A stretch of DNA of 10,298 nt from CAMDHY01 sp943372725. Lineage in GTDB: Bacteria > Pseudomonadota > Alphaproteobacteria > Rhizobiales > Segnochrobactraceae. The stretch is taken from NCBI GenBank assembly GCA_943372725.1, contig CALRZT010000168.1:1-10298 (forward strand), in the 5' to 3' direction. Position numbers and translations under genes: made by a program. Each line of letters starts with the position of its first letter. Position 1 is the first letter of the stretch. The notes under the pieces were generated by a model. The model was not told the origin of the DNA. It made no database searches and saw nothing but the letters and a program-made list of their open reading frames with translations. Of the stretch, positions 1-6,237 are shown piece after piece.

Positions 1-1
1 T

Positions 2-115
2 CCCGCCGGCGGGGCGGCGGGGATCGGAGCGGCGCGGGCGGTCTCGCGTCGCGGAGTGTCGGTGCCGGCGGTGGGCGCGATCCGCCCGTCCGGCGCGGGG
101 ACATGGGGAATGTGA
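2..115 (+). CDS. Possible 3' end of an upstream gene (alg8 by position)
   Basis: One reading frame is open from the window edge to a TGA at 113-115. The 37 codons visible encode an Ala/Gly/Val/Arg-rich tail ending in TWGM. The stop overlaps an in-frame ATG of the next gene in a TGATG arrangement, as is common in tightly coupled operons. In Pseudomonas the gene directly before alg44 is alg8, the glycosyltransferase that polymerises mannuronate, so alg8 is the natural candidate. The tail itself carries no motif I recognise. All three + frames are open in this GC-rich stretch, so this could also be non-coding leader. Confidence 0.35.
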   Translation, partial: PAGGAAGIGAARAVSRRGVSVPAVGAIRPSGAGTWGM

Positions 116-1194
116 TGGCTGCGTCGATCGTTCACGAGTCGGAAGTCCAGCGGCAGCACACGCGGTACCGCCTGCCGGTGCAGTGCCAGTTCGGCGACCA
201 GAGCTTCGACGTCATCGACTGGTCGGTCGGCGGCTTCGCCATCCAGGCCCCCGGCATGGACATCAGCCTCAGGCGGGTGCTGTCCTTCCGCCTCGTCTTC
301 CCGCTGGAAGAATACGACATCGTCCTGCCGATCCAGGGCGAGGTGCGCAACGTCGACGCCGGCAAGGGCCGCATCGGCTTCAAGTTCGTCAACACCTCGC
401 AGCGCCAGATCGCCGTGCTGCGCTACATCATCGACGCCTTCCTCTCCGGCGAGATCGTCTCGCTCGGCGACATCCTCGACGTGACGGCGCGTACCCACGC
501 CGCCGTGCCGCGCACGGTGCCGAAGCGCAGCGAGCCGCAGACGGCGGCCGGGCGCCTGATGGAGCGCCTGCGGCCCCTGCTGAGCTACGGCGCCATCGCG
601 ATCGCCACCCTGGCGCTGCTCGCCTTCGTCGTCACCGCCGTCTACGAGCGGCTGTTCATCTCGCGCGCCCTCTCGGCGGCGATCAGCATCGACACCATCA
701 CCATCGCCGCCCCCGTCTCCGGCCAGCTCGAGGTGGTGACGGAGGGTGCGGCGCTGATCCCCGGGGCGCCTGCGGTGGCGGTCCGCGACTGGGGCCAGCG
801 CGAGGTGTTCGTCGAGGCGAAGTGCGCCTGCCCGGTGGTCGAGCGGCTGCTGCCGGTCGGCTCGACGGTGACGGAGGGCGCGCCGGTGCTGCGGGCGGCG
901 CTCGTCGGCGCCAAGCCCTTCGTGCGGGCGATCATCGACGAGGACACGCTGATCCGCATCCGCGAGGGCACGGTGGCGCGCCTCGAGTTCGCCGACGGCA
1001 CCATCACCGAGGTGAACCTCACCGACCACCCGCCGCGGGCGCTCGGCGTCGCCGGCCTGCCGGGCTCGGCCTCGACCGCCTCGGTGGTCGCCTTCGATCC
1101 GGGCCGGGAGATCCCGCTCGACTGGTATGGTGCGCCGGTGCGGCTGCGCTTCGACAGCTTCGGCGCGTCGCTGCTCGGCCGCATCTTCGACTGA
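103..1194 (+). CDS. alg44: Alg44-like c-di-GMP receptor / alginate polymerase co-subunit (PilZ + membrane-fusion-like domain)
   Basis: This is a 363-residue inner-membrane protein. The N-terminus (IVHESEVQRQHTR) closely resembles Pseudomonas Alg44 as I recall it. The cytoplasmic PilZ domain (about residues 15-115) has both c-di-GMP-binding signatures: RxxxR at R17-R21 and DxSxxG at D39, S41, G44. One transmembrane helix follows at about 159-181. A periplasmic part (about 195-363) resembles the HlyD/membrane-fusion barrel-sandwich fold, with two related PVSGQL and PVGSTV segments. In Pseudomonas, c-di-GMP bound to Alg44 switches on the Alg8 synthase, and the periplasmic part is thought to contact the export apparatus. 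The ATG at 103 is chosen because it places the RxxxR arginines at 17 and 21 as in P. aeruginosa. The ATG at 115 has a better-spaced GGGGAA upstream and overlaps the preceding stop, so it is a real alternative (359 residues). The family call is firm. Confidence 0.93.
   Translation: MGNVMAASIVHESEVQRQHTRYRLPVQCQFGDQSFDVIDWSVGGFAIQAPGMDISLRRVLSFRLVFPLEEYDIVLPIQGEVRNVDAGKGRIGFKFVNTSQRQIAVLRYIIDAFLSGEIVSLGDILDVTARTHAAVPRTVPKRSEPQTAAGRLMERLRPLLSYGAIAIATLALLAFVVTAVYERLFISRALSAAISIDTITIAAPVSGQLEVVTEGAALIPGAPAVAVRDWGQREVFVEAKCACPVVERLLPVGSTVTEGAPVLRAALVGAKPFVRAIIDEDTLIRIREGTVARLEFADGTITEVNLTDHPPRALGVAGLPGSASTASVVAFDPGREIPLDWYGAPVRLRFDSFGASLLGRIFD
105..110 (+). promoter_or_regulatory. Candidate ribosome binding site for the alternative alg44 start at 115
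   Basis: GGGGAA lies 4 nt before the ATG at 115 and just downstream of the ATG at 103. With the TGATG overlap at 113-117 it would favour re-initiation at 115. The ATG at 103 has only a GGGG run 2 nt upstream, which is too close for a good site. The N-terminal length match to Pseudomonas Alg44 points the other way, so the start remains undecided. Confidence 0.35.
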
Positions 1195-1227
1195 AATCCG
1201 GGCGTTCCGGTCGGCCTTTCGATCGGG

Positions 1228-1244
1228 CCGGCGGCGCCCGCCGG
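1228..1244 (+). other. Short perfect inverted repeat in the alg44-algG gap
   Basis: CCGGCGG at 1228-1234 and CCGCCGG at 1238-1244 are exact reverse complements separated by CGC. The right arm runs into the GGGAGGA ribosome binding site of the next gene. No T-run follows, so it is not a classical terminator. It might partly mask the ribosome binding site or stabilise a processed mRNA end, but a 7-bp GC-only palindrome is easily met by chance in DNA this rich in G and C. Confidence 0.3.
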
Positions 1245-1249
1245 GAGGA
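1243..1249 (+). promoter_or_regulatory. Ribosome binding site of algG
   Basis: GGGAGGA stands 4 nt before the ATG at 1254. It is the strongest Shine-Dalgarno match in the window. It decides the algG start, because the same reading frame stays open far upstream through alg44, and only here do a ribosome site and an immediately following signal peptide coincide. Confidence 0.75.
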
Positions 1250-1253
1250 CTGG

Positions 1254-4200
1254 ATGGGGACGAGGCTCGGTGGACGGCTGGCGACGACGGGGCTCGCGGC
1301 GCTGATCACGCTCGCGGCCGCGTGGTCCGCGCCGCTCGTCGCCCCCTCGCCGGCGCTGGCGCAGGCGCCGCAGCCCTTCTCGGCCGCTGTCCCCAGCGCC
1401 GAGACGATCCGCACCGCCTATGTGATGGCCCTGTCGGAGGCCGATGCCACCCGCCGCGGCACCGCCCTTGACGGCCTCGCCGAGACGATGCGCCGGCTTG
1501 CGGCGACGCCGTCCACCACCGCCCGCGCCGTGCGCACCGAACTCGCCGAAGAGGGCATCCTCGCCGACGTCGTGCTGCTGATGGCGCTCGAGCACCACAT
1601 CGCCGCGATGGGCGGCGGCGACCCGCACGCCGAGATCGTCGCGATCGACCTCGTGCTCGACATCGCCGACCCGGCGCGGCAGACGGCCGGCTGGCTGCTG
1701 CTCGCCGATGCCGCCTCGGCCGGCGGCCATGTCGATCGCGCCGCCGCCATTGTCGGCCGGGCCATCGAGACGGCGCAGGCGATCGAGGGCGAGGACCGCA
1801 TCGCCGCCTTCCGGGCGGTGTCGGAGCGCGTCGCCGGCTTCCCGACGCAGCAGTCGCGCCGCTACCTGCGGGTGCTCGTGGGCGCCGTCCCGGAGGCACG
1901 GGCGCGCGCCGGCATGGTGCGGGCGATCGTGCGGCCGGCCGACGTCGAGGAGGCCGCCCCGACCGTCGCCGACGCGGTGGCGCTCCTCGAGGGCGGCGCC
2001 CTGTGGCCGGCGGTGGAGCGGCTCGTCGCCGCCGTCCTCGCCACCGAAGACGCCGAGGCGACGGCGCTGCGCCGGCGCTTCCTCGATGCGGCGCTCGCTG
2101 CCGGAGACGGCGGCGCGGCCCTCGCCATCGCGGCCTCCGCCGCCGACCGCTCCGAGCAGGACGACCTCCTAGCCGCCCTCGTCGGCGATGCGCTGGCCGA
2201 CGGCCGCGGTCTGCGGGCCCTCGATCTCGCCGGCCTCGTCCTCGACGGCGCCGACCGGGCCCGCGCCCGCGTCGCGGTCGCCGACCGCTTGCGGGGGAGC
2301 GGCTACGCGACCGCCGCCCTCGGCGCGCTGCGGCAGGCGGTCGCCGCCGCCGAGGGCGTCGAGGACCCGGTGCGGCGGACCTCCGTGCTGGTGACGGTCG
2401 GACGGAAGTTCGCCGTCCACGACATCGCCGGCGCCGAGGCCGTCGCAGCGTTGCTGCCTGCGGGCCCCGATCGCGACCGCGTCCGCTCCGCCATCGCCAA
2501 GGCGACGGCCGATCGCGGCGACCCGGCGGCGGCGCTCGCCATCGTGCGGACGCTGACGGCCCCCGACGACCGCTCCGCCCCGATCGCCGCCATCGCTCGC
2601 CAGCGCGCCCGCGACGGCGACATCGCCGGCGCCACCGGCCTCCTCAACGAGGTGACGGCACCGGCCGACCGCGACCGCGCGCTCGCCGCCATCGCCGCTG
2701 CGCGGGCCGACCGTGGCGAGGACGACGAGGCGCTCGCCGCGGCCGGCGCGATGAGCGACGCCCGTGACAAGGCCGCCGCCCTCCTCGAGATCCACGCCAC
2801 GGCCGGTCCCGACGGGCGGCCCGCGGCGCAGGAAGCCTTCGAGCGGGCGCGCACGATCGCGCTCCAGACGCCGGACGGCGGCGTCCGCAACGCCATCCTC
2901 GGCGATCTCGCCGTCGCTCTGATCGAAGCGGGAACGTTCGAGCGCGCCGACGCCCTCGCAGCCCAGATCACCGAGGCCGACGACCTCGACCGCGTCGTCG
3001 CCGCGACCGTGGCGCGCCGGGTCGCCACTGGCGACCTCGAGGCCGCGCTCGCCGCCGCGGCGACGTTGTCCGATCCGACCAGCCGCGAGGCGGCGCTCGC
3101 CGTCGTCGCCGTCCGCCGCGCCGCCGACGGCGATCTCGTCGGCGGGCTCGCAGCGGTGCGCGCGCTCGGCAGCGACCCCGCTCGCGTCGCCGCCCTGCGG
3201 CTCATCGCCGAGCAGCAGGCGCGCACGCTGGACGGCATCGGCGCGCTTGCCCGCCCCGCCGACGCGGCCGATCCGCCGCCGCCACCGCCGCCCGCCGCCG
3301 CCACTCCGGTCGAGGAGGACCCGCGGCTCATGATCGCGAGTGTCGAGGGTGGTCGCCTGCCGAGTGTGACGGCATTCCCGTTGCCGGACTTCGCTAGCGT
3401 GGGTGTCTCCGGATTGCGCACCATGGTGCCGGCGCCGGACGCCGCCGGGACCCGCGGTGTCGAGGTCGGCGCGGTCCACGACAACCCGCTGATCGCCGCC
3501 GAGGAGCTCGGCAAGACGCCGCCGGCGCTGCGCAACGCCGGCGACGTCGAGATGACGATGCTCCGCTACAGCAAGTTCAACTTCAAGTTCCTGCAGGAGG
3601 CGAACGCCGAGGGGCAGTCGATCCAGGTCGGCGTGCAGGGCGACCTCAACCCCAACTTCATCAATGTCGACGGCGGCGTCTTCACGCTCTCGCAGGTCCG
3701 CGACCAGCTCGTCGCCGACGGCCGCTGGGACGCCGTCCACGAGGATGGCGACCGCATCCTGTTCCGCCAGCCGATCCTCGTCGGTCGCGACGCGACGCTG
3801 ATCGTCAGCGGCGAGGAGTTCGCCGAGATGCGCCTCGGCAGCGATACCGGCGCCTACCTCGTCGTCGCCGGCACGCTCTACGTCCTCGACACGCGGCTCG
3901 TCGCCTATTCCGAAAGCGCCGGCGGTCCGGACCACTGGGACGGCGACCGCGGCCGCGTGTTCCGCCCGTTCGTCGTCGGCTGGAGCGACTCGCGCCTCTT
4001 CTTCGGCGGCTCGACGATCGTCTCGATCGGCTACCCGGCCGGCAAGGGCTACGGGCTGTCCTTCACCGCCGGCCCGTCGGACCTCGTGGCGACGCAGTCG
4101 TCGCCGAAGCCGCCGACGGGCATCGTCGTCGATAATTCGTTCCAGAACGCCTACTACGGCTTCTATTCCTACGAGGCCGAGGGCGTCGACGTTGTCGGCA

Positions 4201-5087
4201 ACGAGTACCGCGACAACGTCGTCTACGGCATCGATCCGCACGACCGCTCGCAGGACCTGCGCATCGCCTTCAACACCATCTACGGTACGAAGAAGAAGCA
4301 CGGGCTGATCATCTCGCGCGAGGTCGACTTCTCCTACCTCGTCGGCAACATCAGCTTCGACAACGCCGGCTCGGGCATCATGCTCGATCGTGATTCCGTC
4401 TCGAACATCGTCTACGCCAACACCGCCTTCGACAACCGCCAGGACGGGCTGACGTTCTTCGAGAGCTCCTGCAACCTTGTGATGGCGAACGACTTCTTCG
4501 ACAATGCGCGGTCGGGCATCCGCATCCGCAACAGCTGGGACGTGGCGCTCTACGCCAACCGCATCGCCGACAACGGCGGCTCGGGCATCGACGCCTACAT
4601 CGCCGACCTCGCCGGTTCGGCGGCCGGCGACACCCGCGACTTCGAGCTCGACCCCTACGTGCCGGTGACGAGCTTCGTCGCCGAGGGCAATACGCTCGAC
4701 GCCAATTCGATCGGCGCGACGCTGCGCGGCGTCACCGCGGCGAGCCTGTCCGGCAACGTCTTCACCAACCACCGCAACCGCATCTTCCGCGGCGACATCG
4801 CCAAGGCGACGACGCCGATCCTGCAGCACAACGGCAAGACCGGCGTCCGCATCGCGGCCAAGTGCCGGCCGCGCAAGCCCGAGGCGGCCTGCACGCTGCG
4901 CGAGCGCGGCTTCCTGCCGGCCGACGACTCCGAGACCGTCTTCGATCCGGCCGCCGCCGGCGACTGCACGGACGTCGCGGGCTCGCTGCAGCACGACGCT
5001 TTCCTCGCCTCCGTGCCGAAGCCCGCCGGTAGCGCCGCGCCGAGCGAGGACGAAGCCTCGCCCGTCGCCGACGAGCCGTCGAACTGA
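1254..5087 (+). CDS. algG: Oversized mannuronan C5-epimerase AlgG with N-terminal helical-repeat domain
   Basis: The product is a 1277-residue exported protein, against about 540 for usual AlgG. A Sec signal peptide occupies residues 1-36 (hydrophobic 13-24, cleavage after SPALA). Residues of about 50-660 are an Ala-rich alpha-helical solenoid, clearest at 285-659. A proline-rich linker (DPPPPPPP) follows at about 668-678. The C-terminal part (about 757-1205) aligns with Pseudomonas AlgG: a right-handed parallel beta-helix containing YGFYSYE, VVYGIDPHDRS and GTKKKHGLIISREV. The DPHD motif is at 994-997. H996 and R1022 match the catalytic base His319 and Arg345 of Pseudomonas AlgG, with identical spacing (26). 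An acidic, Ser/Pro-rich tail closes the protein. AlgG converts mannuronate to guluronate within the polymer in the periplasm and takes part in the export complex. The frame has no internal stop and the epimerase half has no signal peptide of its own, so this is one fusion protein. Epimerase identity is firm; the role of the solenoid is unknown. Confidence 0.95.
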   Translation: MGTRLGGRLATTGLAALITLAAAWSAPLVAPSPALAQAPQPFSAAVPSAETIRTAYVMALSEADATRRGTALDGLAETMRRLAATPSTTARAVRTELAEEGILADVVLLMALEHHIAAMGGGDPHAEIVAIDLVLDIADPARQTAGWLLLADAASAGGHVDRAAAIVGRAIETAQAIEGEDRIAAFRAVSERVAGFPTQQSRRYLRVLVGAVPEARARAGMVRAIVRPADVEEAAPTVADAVALLEGGALWPAVERLVAAVLATEDAEATALRRRFLDAALAAGDGGAALAIAASAADRSEQDDLLAALVGDALADGRGLRALDLAGLVLDGADRARARVAVADRLRGSGYATAALGALRQAVAAAEGVEDPVRRTSVLVTVGRKFAVHDIAGAEAVAALLPAGPDRDRVRSAIAKATADRGDPAAALAIVRTLTAPDDRSAPIAAIARQRARDGDIAGATGLLNEVTAPADRDRALAAIAAARADRGEDDEALAAAGAMSDARDKAAALLEIHATAGPDGRPAAQEAFERARTIALQTPDGGVRNAILGDLAVALIEAGTFERADALAAQITEADDLDRVVAATVARRVATGDLEAALAAAATLSDPTSREAALAVVAVRRAADGDLVGGLAAVRALGSDPARVAALRLIAEQQARTLDGIGALARPADAADPPPPPPPAAATPVEEDPRLMIASVEGGRLPSVTAFPLPDFASVGVSGLRTMVPAPDAAGTRGVEVGAVHDNPLIAAEELGKTPPALRNAGDVEMTMLRYSKFNFKFLQEANAEGQSIQVGVQGDLNPNFINVDGGVFTLSQVRDQLVADGRWDAVHEDGDRILFRQPILVGRDATLIVSGEEFAEMRLGSDTGAYLVVAGTLYVLDTRLVAYSESAGGPDHWDGDRGRVFRPFVVGWSDSRLFFGGSTIVSIGYPAGKGYGLSFTAGPSDLVATQSSPKPPTGIVVDNSFQNAYYGFYSYEAEGVDVVGNEYRDNVVYGIDPHDRSQDLRIAFNTIYGTKKKHGLIISREVDFSYLVGNISFDNAGSGIMLDRDSVSNIVYANTAFDNRQDGLTFFESSCNLVMANDFFDNARSGIRIRNSWDVALYANRIADNGGSGIDAYIADLAGSAAGDTRDFELDPYVPVTSFVAEGNTLDANSIGATLRGVTAASLSGNVFTNHRNRIFRGDIAKATTPILQHNGKTGVRIAAKCRPRKPEAACTLRERGFLPADDSETVFDPAAAGDCTDVAGSLQHDAFLASVPKPAGSAAPSEDEASPVADEPSN
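2106..3230 (+). repeat. Tandem ~33-residue helical repeats in the N-terminal half of AlgG
   Basis: At the protein level residues 285-659 of AlgG divide into about eleven head-to-tail units, most exactly 33 residues (99 nt). Units at 285, 318, 390, 423, 456, 561, 594 and 627 are 33 long. The unit at 351 is 39 long, and 489-560 holds two degenerate units. The pattern is roughly D-[IL]-x-x-A-L-x(6-8)-D-x-x-R-x-x-A-L-x-x-[IV]-A-x(3)-A-x-x-G, two short helices per unit, which is TPR-like. The DNA has diverged, so these are old protein repeats rather than recent duplications. Weaker helix pairs continue upstream to about residue 50. Confidence 0.75.
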
Positions 5088-5091
5088 GGGG
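5086..5091 (+). promoter_or_regulatory. Ribosome binding site of algL, overlapping the algG stop
   Basis: GAGGGG begins inside the TGA of algG and sits 6 nt before the algL ATG. A ribosome ending algG would uncover it, so algL translation is probably coupled to algG. Confidence 0.6.
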
Positions 5092-5097
5092 CGCGCC

Positions 5098-6237
5098 ATG
5101 ACAACCCGCCCCTCCCCTGTCCTCCGCGGCACCGCGCGGCTCACGGCAGCCGCGGCGCTGGCGGCCATCGTCGCCGCCACGCCGGCCGCGGCGGTCTCGC
5201 CCCCGGGCATCGTCTATTTCGATCCGGCGGTGCGCACGGCCGAACTCGCCCGCCCAGACCGCGCCGTCGCCCGCGAGGCGTGCCTCGCGGTCGCCCGCGA
5301 TCCGGCGTGGGCGGACCTGCCGCCGCTCTCGGCGCTGGAGCCGACCGACGGCTACGGCTCGGACAACCGCTCGGCGCCGTTCTCGTGGGCGGTGATGGTG
5401 CTCGGCGGCCGGGCGCTCGCCGGTGACGAGGCTTCGAGAACCGATCTCGTTCGCCTGCTGACGCGCTGGGCCGAGGCGGGCGCGCTCGCCGCCACACCGG
5501 TCGGCCACGACCCCTACTACGCGCTGAAGCGCACGCTGCTGCCGACGATCGTCGCCTATGCCGTCGTCCGGCCGGGGCTCGGCGAGGCCGAGCGCACGCG
5601 CATCGACGACTGGCTCGCCGACCTGGTGCCGCGCGTCGACCAGAGCTTCGACGGCGACGTCGACCACAACAACCACCGCTATCTCGCCGACACCGTGCTG
5701 ATGGCGTGGGGGGCGCTCACCGGCGATGACGCGCTCTACCGCCAGGGCATCGATCGCTACCGTTCGGCGCTGGCCGACGCGCGCGACGACGGCAGCCTGC
5801 CGCTCGAGGCCCGGCGCGGGGCGCGCGCGCTCTGGTACACCCGCCACGCCCTGACGAGCCTCGTCGTCATGGCCGAGATCGCCCGCGCCCACGGCGACGA
5901 CCTCTACGGCGTCAGCGTCGAGGGCCGCAGCTTCGACCTCGTGCTCTCCTTCCTGACGAACGGCCTCGTCAGCCCCGCTTTGACCGCGACCTATGCCGCC
6001 GCCAACGTCATTCCCGGGCCGAACGACGACTTCCACACCCAGGACCTCGGCTTCCTGGCCGAGCGGGCGCACGGACGGAACTACATGGCCTTCGTCGAGG
6101 CGGTGCGGCTGCTGCCGCCGCGCACCGCGCCGCGGCGGCTGATTGCGATCCGCTTCGACACCCGGACGGCCGCCGAGCGGCCGCTGATCGACGAGTATGT
6201 CGGGGGGAACGCCACGTGCTTCTGGGCGCAGGAATGA
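5098..6237 (+). CDS. algL: Periplasmic alginate lyase, AlgL type (polysaccharide lyase family 5)
   Basis: A 379-residue protein with a Sec signal peptide (residues 1-32, cleavage after ATPAAA) and an all-helical alginate lyase domain. The family active-site pattern is present: NNHRY at 191-195 and a segment RGARALWY at 240-247. N192, H193, R240 and Y247 correspond to Asn191, His192, Arg239 and Tyr246 of the Sphingomonas A1-III lyase, with unchanged spacing. The enzyme cleaves mannuronate-rich polymer by beta-elimination. In alginate producers it clears polymer that fails to be exported from the periplasm. Elsewhere the sequence is clearly diverged from Pseudomonas AlgL, especially after about residue 275, so substrate preference may differ. 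A GAGGGG ribosome site at 5086-5091 overlaps the algG stop and lies 6 nt before the ATG; the intergenic gap is 10 nt, which implies coupling to algG. Confidence 0.9.
   Translation: MTTRPSPVLRGTARLTAAAALAAIVAATPAAAVSPPGIVYFDPAVRTAELARPDRAVAREACLAVARDPAWADLPPLSALEPTDGYGSDNRSAPFSWAVMVLGGRALAGDEASRTDLVRLLTRWAEAGALAATPVGHDPYYALKRTLLPTIVAYAVVRPGLGEAERTRIDDWLADLVPRVDQSFDGDVDHNNHRYLADTVLMAWGALTGDDALYRQGIDRYRSALADARDDGSLPLEARRGARALWYTRHALTSLVVMAEIARAHGDDLYGVSVEGRSFDLVLSFLTNGLVSPALTATYAAANVIPGPNDDFHTQDLGFLAERAHGRNYMAFVEAVRLLPPRTAPRRLIAIRFDTRTAAERPLIDEYVGGNATCFWAQE
6202..6209 (+). promoter_or_regulatory. Candidate ribosome binding site for the algK-like gene, within the end of algL
   Basis: GGGGGGAA lies 6 nt before a GTG at 6216, in frame with the algK-like gene. 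If used, the protein gains six residues (MLLGAG) and overlaps algL by 22 nt. The ATG at 6234 instead has AGGA directly abutting it, too close for normal spacing, but forms an ATGA overlap with the algL stop. The purine run could also serve the ATG from a long distance. Confidence 0.35.

Noticed and set aside
1228..1244. Inverted repeat as an intrinsic terminator
   Set aside because: No T-run follows and it overlaps a ribosome binding site inside an apparent operon.
183..1253. Upstream extension of algG into alg44
   Set aside because: The frame is open, but the translation is Arg/His/Pro-rich with no domain, it overlaps alg44 almost entirely, and a strong ribosome site plus signal peptide sit at 1254.
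3256..3330. Junction between the solenoid and the epimerase as the start of a separate algG gene
   Set aside because: In-frame ATGs after the linker (3330, 3423) lack a good ribosome site and are not followed by a signal peptide, which a periplasmic epimerase would need.
2169..5210. Long open frame on the - strand (about 1000 codons) opposite algG
   Set aside because: It mirrors the third-position GC bias of algG, encodes an Arg/Ala/Val/Asp-rich sequence with no recognisable domain, and lies opposite a gene with clear catalytic motifs.
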